DNA of 64,000 nucleotides from UBA4093 sp036676455 (GTDB lineage Bacteria; Cyanobacteriota; Sericytochromatia; S15B-MN24; UBA4093): assembly GCA_036676455.1 (NCBI GenBank), contig JAKFCW010000117.1:15181-79180 (forward strand), read 5' to 3'. Of this stretch, positions 50,168 through 59,164 are shown in pieces (the first letter of the stretch is position 1; each line of letters begins with the position of its first letter). The translations under genes were made by a program, and so were the position numbers. Below the pieces are notes generated by a model. It did no database searches. It worked only from the letters and a program-made list of their open reading frames with translations, and was not told the DNA's origin.

Positions 50168-50644
50168 ATGGCGATCCGATTCAACCGGCAACGGACTCCG
50201 CTCGACAGGCTAAGCTCGGTGGGGCTGCTGCCCGGCACGCTCGTCGCCCTTCTGGGGAACGACACCGTGGCCCGGGGGGCGATGCAGGCCCGTGTCTGGC
50301 TGCTCGACAACTGGTCGCGCGGGGTCAAGGAGACGCGAAGCAGCGTCAGGCCCTTGCGCAGGGTCGCCCGGCGCGAGATGCGGAAGTCCGAGAAGCTGCG
50401 CGGGATGATACCCTTCTATCCGGCCCTGCCGTTCATCCCCATCGCGCTCGTCGCGGGCCTCGCGACCTTCTCGACGATCATGGCCGTGCGGGGCTCGCGG
50501 CGCGACCGTGAGATCATCGACCGGCTCGACGCCATCGAGTCCGACCTCGCGCGCTTGCGCCAGCAGCGCGAGCAGCAGGTGGAGGAGGCCGCGAGCGAGG
50601 GCCAAATCCTTGGTTCGCAGCCTGCGCGCTTGCCCTGGAGCTAA
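50168..50644 (+). CDS. Small membrane protein, hypothetical
   Basis: No family recognised; 158 residues. A basic N-terminus and a basic region around residue 50-80 precede one clear hydrophobic helix (ALPFIPIALVAGLATFSTIMA, about 88-108), followed by an acidic/Arg coiled coil (IIDRLDAIESDLARLRQQ). GAGGAGGAGG gives a strong start at 50168. It is likely co-transcribed with the Cys-less rhodanese gene and could tether that protein to the membrane. Confidence 0.65.
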   Translation: MAIRFNRQRTPLDRLSSVGLLPGTLVALLGNDTVARGAMQARVWLLDNWSRGVKETRSSVRPLRRVARREMRKSEKLRGMIPFYPALPFIPIALVAGLATFSTIMAVRGSRRDREIIDRLDAIESDLARLRQQREQQVEEAASEGQILGSQPARLPWS

Positions 50645-50646
50645 AA

Positions 50647-50683
50647 CTCAGGGGCTGCCTCGATTTCCGAGACAGCCCCTGAG
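50647..50683 (-). terminator. Terminator of the pyruvate dehydrogenase operon
   Basis: A 16-bp stem starting CTCAGGGGCTG, with one mismatch and a 5-base loop. On the minus strand it is followed by TTTTAG, so it best serves lpd. Confidence 0.8.
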
Positions 50684-50700
50684 CGCGAAGGATCAACCGC

Positions 50701-52098
50701 TTACATGTGGATGGGTTGACCGACGGCGGCCAAGGCCGCTTCTTTAAATACCTCGGAGAGGGTCGGGTGCGCGTGCACCGTGACGTCCACCTCTTCGGCC
50801 GTGGCTTCGAGGTTCATCGCGAGCGAGGCCTCGCCCAGGATCTCGGTCACCTCGGGCCCCACCATGTGGATGCCCAGGATCTCGCCGTACTTGGCGTCGA
50901 CGACGAACTTGATGAACCCGTCAATCTCTCCGATGCCCTGAGCCTTGCCGTTGGGCCGGAAGGGGAACTTGCCGACCTTCACGTCATAGCCCTTGGCCTT
51001 GGCGTCGGGCTCGGTGAGGCCGATCGACGCCACCTGCGGCTCGCAGTAGGTCGCCGACGGCATCTTGCCGTAGTCGAGCGGCTGCGGGTGATGGCCCGCA
51101 ATCTTCTCGATGCAGGCGATGCCCTGCGCGGAGGCCACGTGGGCCAGCGGGAACTTGCCCGTCACGTCGCCGATGGCGTAGATGCCCGTGACCGAGGTCC
51201 TCATCCACTCGTCAACCTCGACGAAGCCCTGGGGCGACGTCTTCACGCCCGTCTCCTCGAGACCGAGGTTCTGGGAGTTGGGAGTGATGCCGGTGGCCGA
51301 CAGCAGGCGCGGAGCCTCGAAGGTCTGCTTCGAACCGTCGGCCATGGTGACGTGCACCGTGACGCCGTCGGCCTTCTGGTCGACCTTTTCCACCTTGCAC
51401 TGGGTGTGGAACTTCACGCCCAGCTTCTTGAAGGCCTTTTCGATCTCCGCCGAGATCTCGGGGTCCTCCTTGGGCAGCAGCCGGTCGGCCATCTCGATGA
51501 TGGTGACCTGGCAGCCGTAGTTCTGGAGCACGTAGGCGAACTCCATGCCGATGGCGCCGGCACCCAGCACGATCATGCTGGCGGGGAGGTCGCGCATCGA
51601 CAGGAACTCCTTGGCGGTGAAGACCACCTTGCCATCGGCCTTCATGTCGAAGAAGACGCGCGGGCGCGAGCCCGTGGCCAGGATGATGTGCTTGGCCGTG
51701 ATCTCCTTGCCGGAGGGCTCGAGCTTGATCTTGCCCTTGCCGGCGAGGCGGCCGCGCTCCTCGATGAGGTCGATCTTGTTCTTGCGGAACAGGAACCCGA
51801 CGCCCTTGGCCTGGGTATCGACGATCTTCTTGGAGCGGTCGATGGCCTTCGAGTAGTCCGCGGTCACGCCCTCCACCGCGATGCCGAACTTGTCGGCATG
51901 CTTGATGGTGTGGAGCACGGTGGCGTTCTTGAGGACCGCCTTGGAGGGAATGCAGCCCCACTGGTTGCAGACGCCTCCGAGGCCGGCGATCTTGGAGTCC
52001 TCGATCACCGCGGTCTTGAGGCCGAGCTGGGCGGCGCGGATGGCGGTGACGTACCCGCCGGGGCCCGCGCCGATGACGACGACGTCGTACTGGCTCAT
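50701..52098 (-). CDS. lpdA: Dihydrolipoyl dehydrogenase (E3)
   Basis: FAD disulfide reductase that reoxidises lipoyl groups of pyruvate dehydrogenase, 465 residues. N-terminal FAD loop VIGAGPGGYVTA, redox cysteines in GVCNQWGCIPSK, NAD loop VLGAGAIGMEFA, FAD-contact GIYAIGDVTG and the interface base HAHPTLSE. Usual family redox motif is CLNVGC; here it is CNQWGC, but the spacing is kept. It follows E2 by 2 bp and is the last gene of the operon. Confidence 0.95.
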   Translation of the reverse strand: MSQYDVVVIGAGPGGYVTAIRAAQLGLKTAVIEDSKIAGLGGVCNQWGCIPSKAVLKNATVLHTIKHADKFGIAVEGVTADYSKAIDRSKKIVDTQAKGVGFLFRKNKIDLIEERGRLAGKGKIKLEPSGKEITAKHIILATGSRPRVFFDMKADGKVVFTAKEFLSMRDLPASMIVLGAGAIGMEFAYVLQNYGCQVTIIEMADRLLPKEDPEISAEIEKAFKKLGVKFHTQCKVEKVDQKADGVTVHVTMADGSKQTFEAPRLLSATGITPNSQNLGLEETGVKTSPQGFVEVDEWMRTSVTGIYAIGDVTGKFPLAHVASAQGIACIEKIAGHHPQPLDYGKMPSATYCEPQVASIGLTEPDAKAKGYDVKVGKFPFRPNGKAQGIGEIDGFIKFVVDAKYGEILGIHMVGPEVTEILGEASLAMNLEATAEEVDVTVHAHPTLSEVFKEAALAAVGQPIHM

Positions 52099-52100
52099 GG

Positions 52101-53444
52101 CTACACCACCAGCAGCAGGGGCGACTCGAGGAGGCGCTTGACCTCGCCGAGGAACTGGGCCGCCAGGGCGCCGTCGATGACGCGGTGGTCGCTGGAGATG
52201 GTGATGCGCATCATCGAGCGCACGACCACTTCATCGTTGCGGACCACGGGCTCCTTGATGGTCGAGCCGACCGCCAGGATCGCCGACTCGGGCGGGTTGA
52301 TGATGGCGGTGAAGGACTCGACGTCGAACATGCCCAGGTTGCTGACCGTGCAGGTACCGCCCGAGAACTCGTCGGGACGCAGGCGGTTCTCCTTGGCGCG
52401 GCTGGCGAGGTCCTTGGCGGTCTCGGCGATCTGCGACAGGGTCTTGCCGTAGGCGTCGTTGATGACGGGAACGACCAGGCCCTCGGGGAGCGCGACCGCC
52501 ATGCCCACGCTGATGCGGTCATGCTGGACGATCTTGTCCTCGGCCCAGGAGGCGTTGACGTTGGGGAAGGCCTTGAGGGCCTTGGCGACGGCCTTGATGA
52601 CCATGTCGTTGACTGAGACCTTCTGAGCACCGGTCAGCGTCTGGTTGACCTGGGCGCGGAAGGCGAGGGCCTCGGTCATGTCGATGGCCTTGGTGACGTA
52701 GAAGTGCGGGGCGGTCTGCTTGCTCTCGGAGAGCCTGCGGGCGATTGCCTGGCGCATGCGGGTAAGGGGCACCTCGGTGACGGCAGCCGTCGGCACGAAG
52801 GCCGCGGGCTGGGCCACCGGCTTGTAGCCTTCGACGTCGCGCTTGACGATGCGTCCGCCAGGACCGGTGCCCGGCACTTCGGCCAGGGGCACGCCCTGAT
52901 CGGCGGCGATTTTCTTGGCCAAAGGCGACGCCTTCACGCGCTCGCCCTCGCCGCGAACCGGAGCCTGCGCCCCGGCTGCCGCCTGGCGGGCATCCGCGTT
53001 GGCCTGCGCCACCCGGCTGGGCTCCTCGATGCAGGCTCCCGGAGCGACCGTGGCATGGGCCTTGGCACCCGAACCAGCGCCCGCTTCGAAGGCGACGGCT
53101 TCGCCGCCCTCACCCGAGCCGGCCTCGTTCATGGTGCCGCCGATGACGCCCGTCTCGGCGGCGGTGCGCTTGCCTGCCGAGCCGGCGGGTACTTCCACCT
53201 TCTCGCCGGGCTCGGCGATGATTCCGATGACTTCACCGACCGGCACGTCCTCGTCCGCTCCGTGAAGGATCCTGGCGAGCACGCCCCCGGCGAAGGCTTC
53301 GATCTCGATGTTCACCTTGTCGGTCTGGATCTCGGCGATCGGCTCGCCTTTGGTGACGGCGTCACCCTCCTGCTTGAGCCAGCGGAGGATCTTGCCCTCG
53401 GTCATGTCGTAGCCCATCTTGGGCATGAGCACGTTCGTAGCCAT
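52101..53444 (-). CDS. pdhC: Dihydrolipoyl acyltransferase (E2 of pyruvate dehydrogenase)
   Basis: Core acyltransferase, 447 residues. One lipoyl domain (residues 2-80, lipoyl Lys in IQTDKVNIEI), an Ala/Pro/Gly-rich linker to about 165, a peripheral-subunit-binding domain (KASPLAKKIAADQGVPLAEV, then GGRIVKRDV), and the catalytic domain with SDHRVIDGALAAQFL. It lies 25 bp after E1beta and 2 bp before lpd. Pyruvate as substrate is inferred from the E1 genes. Confidence 0.94.
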   Translation of the reverse strand: MATNVLMPKMGYDMTEGKILRWLKQEGDAVTKGEPIAEIQTDKVNIEIEAFAGGVLARILHGADEDVPVGEVIGIIAEPGEKVEVPAGSAGKRTAAETGVIGGTMNEAGSGEGGEAVAFEAGAGSGAKAHATVAPGACIEEPSRVAQANADARQAAAGAQAPVRGEGERVKASPLAKKIAADQGVPLAEVPGTGPGGRIVKRDVEGYKPVAQPAAFVPTAAVTEVPLTRMRQAIARRLSESKQTAPHFYVTKAIDMTEALAFRAQVNQTLTGAQKVSVNDMVIKAVAKALKAFPNVNASWAEDKIVQHDRISVGMAVALPEGLVVPVINDAYGKTLSQIAETAKDLASRAKENRLRPDEFSGGTCTVSNLGMFDVESFTAIINPPESAILAVGSTIKEPVVRNDEVVVRSMMRITISSDHRVIDGALAAQFLGEVKRLLESPLLLVV

Positions 53445-53469
53445 GATTTACCTCTTTACTGCGACGGGT

Positions 53470-54441
53470 CTACTTGAGAACTTCGCGCACGGCCTTGATG
53501 ATGTCCGCCTTGTGCGGGAAGGCCTGGTACTCGAGGTGCTTGTTGTAGGGATCGGGAATCTCGATGCCGGCGACGCGCTTGACGGGGGCGTCGAGGTCGT
53601 CGAAGCCCTCCTCCATGATGCGCGCCGAGATCTCGGCGCCGATGCCATGGGACTTCCAGCCCTCCTCGGCCACGACGACCCGGTTGGTCTTCTTGATGGA
53701 TTCCAGGACCGGGCCCATGTCGAGGGGACGCAGGCTACGAAGATCGATGATCTCGCAGTCGATGCCTTCCTTGGCCAGTTCCTCGGCCGCGGCCACCGAT
53801 TCCAGCGCCATGCGCGAGAAGGAGACGATGGTGACGTCCTTGCCGGGGCGACGGACGACCGATTTGCCGATGGGAATGATGTATTCTTCCTCGGGAACCT
53901 CGCCCTTGGTGGCGTAGATCAGGGCGTGCTCGATGAAGAGCACGGGGTCGTTGTCCCGGATGGCGGCCTTCAAGAGGCCCTTGGCGTCATAGGGGGTCGA
54001 GGGCATGACGACCTTGAGGCCGGGGATGTAGGCGAACAAGGGCTCCAGCGTCTGCGAGTGGGTCGCCGAGAGCTGGCTCCAGCCGGCGGGCGTGCGGATG
54101 ACCATGGGCACCTGCATCTGGCCGCCGAACATGTAGTGGATCTTCGCCGAGTGGTTGACGATCTGATCCATCGCCTGGAGGATGAAGTTGAAGCTCATGA
54201 TCTCGGCCACGGGGCGCAGGCCGGTCATGGCAGCGCCGGTGGCGGCGCCGATGATGGCGGTCTCCGAAATCGGGGTGTCCTTGATGCGCTTCTCGCCGAA
54301 CTCCTCAACGAATCCCTTGGTCACGCCGTAGGAGCCGCCGTAGTAGGCGATGTCCTCGCCCAGGATGAACACGTTTTCGTCGCGGAGCATTTCCTCGCGC
54401 AGGGCCTGGCGAAGGGCTTCACGGTAAGTAATGACGGGCAT
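53470..54441 (-). CDS. pdhB: Pyruvate dehydrogenase E1 beta subunit
   Basis: Beta subunit of the thiamine-diphosphate dehydrogenase, 323 residues. It opens VITYREALRQALREEM and shows ILGEDIAYYGGSYGVTKG, DTPISETAIIGAATGAAMTG, and VPMVIRTPAGW, then VVVAEEGWKSHGIGAE. These match E1beta of pyruvate/branched-chain type complexes. It is 12 bp after E1alpha. The operon order alpha-beta-E2-E3 is typical. Confidence 0.94.
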   Translation of the reverse strand: MPVITYREALRQALREEMLRDENVFILGEDIAYYGGSYGVTKGFVEEFGEKRIKDTPISETAIIGAATGAAMTGLRPVAEIMSFNFILQAMDQIVNHSAKIHYMFGGQMQVPMVIRTPAGWSQLSATHSQTLEPLFAYIPGLKVVMPSTPYDAKGLLKAAIRDNDPVLFIEHALIYATKGEVPEEEYIIPIGKSVVRRPGKDVTIVSFSRMALESVAAAEELAKEGIDCEIIDLRSLRPLDMGPVLESIKKTNRVVVAEEGWKSHGIGAEISARIMEEGFDDLDAPVKRVAGIEIPDPYNKHLEYQAFPHKADIIKAVREVLK

Positions 54442-54453
54442 GGCGAGGCTCTC

Positions 54454-55473
54454 CTATCGGACGTAGTCAGGCTTTTCGGCCTGCTGTTGACGGCAGAGGT
54501 CGCCGTTCTCCACGGGGGTTGCGTAAAGGTGGTCGCAGAGCGTGGATAGCGCCGGATCGGGGCTCTCGTCCGCGAAGCGGGCCGATTCGGTGGCCTCACG
54601 CTCGGCCGACTCGTCGATGGCAGCCAGTTCGGCTTCCGTGGCGATGCCCTCGTCGATCAGCTTCTGCTTCCAGTTGCTGATGGGATCGCGCTGACGCCAG
54701 AAATCGACCTCTTCCTTGGTGCGGTAGTACTCGGGGTCGGCCATGGAGTGGCCGCGGAAGCGGTAGGTCTTGGCCTCGAGGAGGACGGGGCCTTCGCCGC
54801 GGCGGCAGCGCTCGGCCGCGCGCTGGGTGGCCTCGTACATGGCCAGGGGGTCCATGCCGTCGACTGCCTCGCCGTGGATGCCGTAGCCGACGGCGCGCTT
54901 GTGGAGATCCTCGATCGCCGAGTCGCGGTGAATCGCCAGGCCCATCGAGTAAAGGTTGTTCTCGATCAGGAAGATGACGGGAAGCTTGAAGACGGCCGCC
55001 ATGTTGAGCGACTCGTGGAAGCCGCCGTTGTTGGTGCTGCCATCGCCGAAGATGGCCATGGAGACCTGCTGGCTACCGACGTACTGGTGCCGCATCGCCA
55101 TGCCGACGGCCATCGGGAGGTGGGCGCCGACGAGGGCGTAGCCGCCCCAGAAGTGCTTGGACGGATCGGCGAGGTGCATCGAGCCGCCGCGGCCCTTGCT
55201 GCAACCGGTCTCTTTGCCGTACAGCTCAGCCATCAGGGAGTTGGTGTCCAGCCCCCGGGCGATCGCATGCCCGTGGTCGCGGTAGTGAGTGACGATGTCG
55301 TCGTCCTCGTTGAGGGCGTTGATGGCGCCCACCGCGACGGCCTCCTGGCCGATGTACAGGTGAAGGAAGCCGCCAATCTTAGCGTAGGCGTATCCCTCGG
55401 CGCACTTCTCCTCGAAGTGCCGGATCAGCACCATCTGCCGGTACCAATCCAGGGCGGTCTGCTTATCCACCAT
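54454..55473 (-). CDS. pdhA: Pyruvate dehydrogenase E1 alpha subunit
   Basis: Alpha subunit, 339 residues. The ThDP-binding motif is seen as AIFGDGSTNNGGFHESLN. Other family segments are YIGQEAVAVGA near residue 40, YRDHGHAIARG, GRGGSMHL and the phosphorylation-loop-like RFRGHSMADPEYYRTKEE. The ATG at 55473 follows AAAGGAGC. It is the first gene of the operon. The branched-chain oxo-acid dehydrogenase is a less likely alternative. Confidence 0.92.
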   Translation of the reverse strand: MVDKQTALDWYRQMVLIRHFEEKCAEGYAYAKIGGFLHLYIGQEAVAVGAINALNEDDDIVTHYRDHGHAIARGLDTNSLMAELYGKETGCSKGRGGSMHLADPSKHFWGGYALVGAHLPMAVGMAMRHQYVGSQQVSMAIFGDGSTNNGGFHESLNMAAVFKLPVIFLIENNLYSMGLAIHRDSAIEDLHKRAVGYGIHGEAVDGMDPLAMYEATQRAAERCRRGEGPVLLEAKTYRFRGHSMADPEYYRTKEEVDFWRQRDPISNWKQKLIDEGIATEAELAAIDESAEREATESARFADESPDPALSTLCDHLYATPVENGDLCRQQQAEKPDYVR

Positions 55474-55904
55474 GGGGAAAGCTCCTTTGACGTCATGAGG
55501 CCCGAAGGCCCCGTACTGTGGTCCTTGCGACGATTCCTGTCTTCCGAGGGATCGTAACACGCTTTGAAGACGTTCGGCAAAGCGCTAGCCCAGGAGTCGT
55601 CGACTTCCCGAGCCCTCGGAATCCCACCGGAAGATGGCGCCGTTGCCTGAGTAGAGGATAACAGAGAAAACTACTTAGTGCATCCTTACCCGTTGGCTCA
55701 CCTTTCGTTAGAGCGTCATCCCCCTGGCGGCAAGCGCTTCTCCCCCCACCGAGCGCCCTCGCCTTCTTGGCGCGCGAGGATGGCCCGCCTCGGCATTTTT
55801 ACCTCGAACGCATGATCGGGGCGCTGCTGGGGATAAGGGGGATAGACGTCCTCGGACGGTCGAAAGAGTTGCGGTAACGTCTCATGTCAATCAAAGGAGC
55901 CTGC
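55474..55904. other. Intergenic region between pdhA and the AhpD-like gene
   Basis: No gene seen in 431 bp. It holds the pdh promoter candidate and, at 55674-55712, four phased words (TTAG 55675, TTAC 55686, CTCA 55697, TTAG 55708), each 11 bp apart, a weaker version of the TTAA box pattern. Confidence 0.4.
55551..55580 (-). promoter_or_regulatory. Possible promoter of the pdh operon
   Basis: Reading leftward: TTGCCG at 55575-55580, an 18-bp spacer, TACGAT at 55551-55556, about 78 bp before pdhA. Both hexamers are moderate matches. Confidence 0.4.
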
Positions 55905-56432
55905 ATGCCCCGCATTCGTCCCCTCGGCATCGATGAGGCCGGCCCCGAGTCCCGGGCCGTCTTCGATGCGTTCTACGCCCAGCGCGGCAATGTGCCCAAC
56001 ATGTTCCGCACGCTGGCCCTGGTCCCCGAGATCATGACCACGGCCGCCGCCCACATGCGCGCGGTATTCAACTCTGGAACCTTGCCGTTGAAGCTCAAGG
56101 AGCTGGTCACGGTCCGCGTGAGCCAGGTCAACGCCTGCGCCTACTGCCTGGCGTCGCATACCGCCTTGCTCAAGCAGCTGGGAGCGACCGAAGAAACCAT
56201 CGCCGAGTTGGAGGCCTGGGAAGCGTCAGGTGACTTCACGCCCGCCGAGAAGGCGGCCTTGGCGCTGGCCGAGCAGATGACCCGGGATGCCAAGCGCGTC
56301 GACGACGCGCTCTGGAACGACCTCAAGGAGCACTACACCGACTCCGAGATCGTGGAGCTGGCAGCCGTCATCGGCCTGTTCAATTACTTCAACCGCTTCA
56401 ACGACGCGCTTCACGTCGAGATCACCCGCTAG
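55905..56432 (+). CDS. AhpD/carboxymuconolactone decarboxylase-family protein
   Basis: Alkylhydroperoxidase-like helical protein, 175 residues. The redox CxxC with His is CAYCLASH (about residue 78-85), preceded by LKELVTVRVSQVN. AhpD-like enzymes reduce peroxides or serve antioxidant roles using a lipoyl partner. The ATG at 55905 follows AAAGGAG; an ATG 7 residues upstream is less supported. It lies next to the pyruvate dehydrogenase operon, divergent, where lipoylated E2 could be a reductant; that link is inference. Confidence 0.86.
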   Translation: MPRIRPLGIDEAGPESRAVFDAFYAQRGNVPNMFRTLALVPEIMTTAAAHMRAVFNSGTLPLKLKELVTVRVSQVNACAYCLASHTALLKQLGATEETIAELEAWEASGDFTPAEKAALALAEQMTRDAKRVDDALWNDLKEHYTDSEIVELAAVIGLFNYFNRFNDALHVEITR

Positions 56433-56442
56433 TCGAGACGCG

Positions 56443-56476
56443 CGCCCCCCGTTCCCGCTGCCGGGAACGGGGGGCG
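56443..56476 (+). terminator. Terminator hairpin after the AhpD-like gene
   Basis: Perfect 15-bp stem CGCCCCCCGTTCCCG with CTGC loop; the following tract is not T-rich. Confidence 0.65.
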
Positions 56477-56525
56477 TTGACATGCGCGTCCTGCCCGAGG
56501 GGCGCTCGGCGTTTGCCCGAGGGGC

Positions 56526-57275
56526 CTAGTCGCCGTAGTTCGGCAAGTCCTCGTTGTCGTGGATGCCGACGTGCGAGGTGACATCCGGGTTGGGATCGAG
56601 GTCGAGGCAGAGTACGGGGACGATGCTCGGGTTGACGTAGCTGCGCCCGGTGTTGCCGCTGTAGAAGACGCGGTCCGAGGCGTCGAAGTTGAGGGTCTCG
56701 ACGTCGCGGCCGATGACGACGCCGTTCTTGATGGCGACGGCGTAGAGCTTGTAGTTGCCGTCGGGGATGTTGTAGAAGGTGGTGTTCTGGTAGACGGTGG
56801 GCGAGGTGAAGCCGCCGCCCGCCTTGGTCAGGTGACGGACCATGTAGCGGCCGTTCTGAAGCTGGTAGGAGGGGTCGTCGATGTCCTGGCCGACGAGGTA
56901 GCGGACGGTATCGAAGCAAGGCAGCGGATACTCGGTGTTGTTGAGCTGGTAAGCGGCTGCGGCGTCCGTCTTCCACCAACCGCCGAGCGAGAAGGCCCAG
57001 GGGTTGGGGCTGTCGGGGTCGACGGGGTTGCCGGGGTTGGTGTCGTAGATGCCGATCAGGATCTCCTCGATGTCGCCGCTGACGTACTGCGTCGCGAAGC
57101 GGGTGCCTTCGAGGCTGACCTTGAGGTCGGTTCCCGTTTGCGTGGTGGCTGAGGCCACCGGCTCGATGCCGGGCATGCGATTGCTGGTGGTGGCGGTGTT
57201 GGGAGTGAACGCGCAGGCCTGGAGGACGAGGGTGCCGGCAAGGGCGGCGAGGAGCATCGGAACGCGAGTCGTCAT
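56526..57275 (-). CDS. Lipoprotein of unknown function
   Basis: The 249-residue product has lipobox LQAC after a good signal peptide; the ATG at 57275 follows GAAGGAGAAAG. No family recognised. The body is rich in Tyr, Asn and Gly with many beta-type stretches (VSGDIEEILIGIYD, VYQNTTFYNIPDGNYKLYAVAI) suggesting a beta-sandwich. It ends acidic (DNEDLPNYGD). Probably envelope-anchored and monocistronic. Confidence 0.7.
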   Translation of the reverse strand: MTTRVPMLLAALAGTLVLQACAFTPNTATTSNRMPGIEPVASATTQTGTDLKVSLEGTRFATQYVSGDIEEILIGIYDTNPGNPVDPDSPNPWAFSLGGWWKTDAAAAYQLNNTEYPLPCFDTVRYLVGQDIDDPSYQLQNGRYMVRHLTKAGGGFTSPTVYQNTTFYNIPDGNYKLYAVAIKNGVVIGRDVETLNFDASDRVFYSGNTGRSYVNPSIVPVLCLDLDPNPDVTSHVGIHDNEDLPNYGD

Positions 57276-57482
57276 GGCTTTCTCCTTCTCTGGTACGGCG
57301 ATACAGCGGTTTTGCGCCAACCATTGCTTGGCTGGTGCAACCAATCTAACCTGCTGCCGATGGCTCCGTATTCGGTCTAAGTTTGGAGAAAGCTTGGTGG
57401 ATCTGTCCAATTGTGAAAGCGCCCGGATTGCGCGTGAGGGCGCGCCCTGGGCGCTTTCGGAGCGAGCTTGAGGCTGCGGCGC

Positions 57483-58217
57483 TTAGCGCGCGGCCCTCTC
57501 GCGCGAGAGCTGGAAGCTCTCGCCGGGAGTGAGTGCGTGTACCCGCACTCCGCGCTCGCGGGTCAGCTCGGCGAGCACGGTGGGGGTCCCTTGCAGAACG
57601 GGAAACGTGCCGTGGTGCATCGGGATGACGTCCTTGACGCCGAGCAGCTCGATGGCCTTGGCGGCTTCGCGCGGCCCCATGGTGAAGTGTCCGCCGATGG
57701 GCAAGAGAGCGATATCAGGGCGGTAAAGCTCGCCTATCAGGGCCATGTCGCCAAAGACGTTGGTGTCACCCGCATGGTAGAGGGTAAAGCCGTTGCTCAG
57801 CTCGATGATGTAGCCGGCGGCTTCGCCGCCGTAGATGATCTGGTCGCCGTCGAGGATGCCGCAGGAGTGATCGGCCGAGACCATGGTGACGCGGACGTCG
57901 GCAACCTCCTGGCTGCCACCCTTGTTCATGCCGCGGGTATCGTCGACGCCCTGCTTCTCGAGCCAGTGAGCGGTCTCGAAGATGGCGACCGCGGCGCATC
58001 CCGTTTGCTTGCCGAGGGCGACGGCGTCGCCGATGTGATCGAAGTGCCCGTGGGTGATGAGCATCGCGTCGAGCGCATCCACCTGCTTGAGGTTCTCCGG
58101 GCAGGTCGGGTTGCTCCTGACCCAGGGGTCGATGAGCAAGGTCTTACCGGACGGGGTGGTGAGCTTGAAGGCGGAGTGGCCGAGCCAGGTCAGCTGTGAC
58201 GTGCCGTTGCGGGTCAT
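57483..58217 (-). CDS. UPF0173-type metal-dependent hydrolase (metallo-beta-lactamase fold)
   Basis: 244 residues with start ATG at 58217 after AAGGAGG. Metallo-beta-lactamase fold signatures: TWLGHSAF, LIDPWV, ITHGHFDHIGD with the metal His/Asp residues, YHAGDTNVFGDM and MHHGTFPVL. This is the compact UPF0173 group, often called YtkL-like; the in vivo substrate is unknown. It is monocistronic. Confidence 0.9.
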   Translation of the reverse strand: MTRNGTSQLTWLGHSAFKLTTPSGKTLLIDPWVRSNPTCPENLKQVDALDAMLITHGHFDHIGDAVALGKQTGCAAVAIFETAHWLEKQGVDDTRGMNKGGSQEVADVRVTMVSADHSCGILDGDQIIYGGEAAGYIIELSNGFTLYHAGDTNVFGDMALIGELYRPDIALLPIGGHFTMGPREAAKAIELLGVKDVIPMHHGTFPVLQGTPTVLAELTRERGVRVHALTPGESFQLSRERAAR

Positions 58218-58361
58218 GCGGCCTCCTTGGAGATGGCGAGGGGGGCGATCGCCTGCCATTCTACCAGCCCCCTCCATGCCCCGCCATGGAGACCATGACT
58301 CGCCTGTTGGTGCCATGCGCCCCATCGCCTATCATCGCATGCGTATCGACAGGAGGCGCGT

Positions 58362-58673
58362 ATGTCACGCTTGAACGTCCAGATGGTGGGAGAAGCGGAG
58401 TTCCTGAGCTTCCCCGAGATTCGCGACCGCCGGGGCTACTACCTCAACGTGCTCACCGGAGACCTCTTCCGCAACGCGGGGCATTTCACCGAGGCCAACC
58501 AGCGAATCCTCGAGGCATGCGCCTGCGAGGAGGGAGATCCCTTGATGCGCAGGCCCTTCCTGCTCATCTCGGAGAACCTCGACCTCAGCCAGCTCGAGGC
58601 CAAGGAGCTGGCCGCCCGCAAGTTCTCCGTGCCCATCGCAGACCTGGGCAAGCTGGTCCACTCGACGGAGTGA
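58362..58673 (+). CDS. Hypothetical protein, small
   Basis: No family recognised, 103 residues, soluble. The ATG follows ACAGGAGGCGCGT. The sequence mixes a strand (RLNVQMVGEAEFL), two helices and CACEEGDP. A helix rich in Leu and Glu (LSQLEAKELAARKF) lies near the C-terminus. It is convergent with the ferredoxin gene across a terminator. Confidence 0.6.
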   Translation: MSRLNVQMVGEAEFLSFPEIRDRRGYYLNVLTGDLFRNAGHFTEANQRILEACACEEGDPLMRRPFLLISENLDLSQLEAKELAARKFSVPIADLGKLVHSTE

Positions 58674-58701
58674 GACCGCGAGGGCATGCCCCCGCGGTCT
58701 C
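58672..58701. terminator. Hairpin terminator between convergent genes
   Basis: GAGACCGCG and its complement flank an inner GGGCATGCCC with one mismatch; the stem overlaps the stop of the 58362 gene. Confidence 0.65.
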
Positions 58702-58743
58702 TCAGGCTTGGCTTTGGCTGGGCCGCGCGTCGCGGAGCCGGGA

Positions 58744-58980
58744 CTAGGCGTCGCCGTCGTCTCCGATGGCTCCGACCGGACAGCCTTCCATGGCCTCGCG
58801 GCAAGCGTCCTCTTCGGCCTCGTCGACGGGCTGCTTGAAGACCACGTCGTGGCTGCCGTCGTCGGAGAGCTTGAAATTGTCGGGAGCGGCGGCCTCGCAG
58901 GCGCCACAGACGATGCAGGTGTCATCGACGTAGTACTTGCCAGGAACGTTATCGGGAAATGCTTGTAGTTTGTCGGCCAT
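58744..58980 (-). CDS. Ferredoxin, single-cluster type
   Basis: Small electron carrier, 78 residues. Cluster ligands are C-x2-C-x2-C (CIVCGAC, about residues 22-28) and a distant C-P (EGCPVGAI) near the end. The cysteine normally after three more residues is Ala-Pro (EAAAP), so this is a monocluster [4Fe-4S] or [3Fe-4S] ferredoxin of the CxxCxxC...CP kind. It is acidic. The ATG at 58980 is preceded by AAGGGGATC. Confidence 0.9.
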   Translation of the reverse strand: MADKLQAFPDNVPGKYYVDDTCIVCGACEAAAPDNFKLSDDGSHDVVFKQPVDEAEEDACREAMEGCPVGAIGDDGDA

Positions 58981-59164
58981 GGTGAATCGATCCCCTTGTT
59001 TCTCAATGCTGGGTTCCCGCCGGGGGAACATGAGGATTCTACGCCAACCCCTCCTCCCATTCAAGCAAGTCTCGTCGTTTCGGCCGCTCAGTCGCAAGAA
59101 AAGCTTTCGGCGGCAGTGCGGGTGGTAAACTGAAGGGCCCCCCTTCATCGGAAAGGAGAAGCTG

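Noticed and set aside
50707..52452. 581-codon plus-strand frame opposite lpd and pdhC
   Set aside because: Spans two recognised antisense genes and has no family resemblance.
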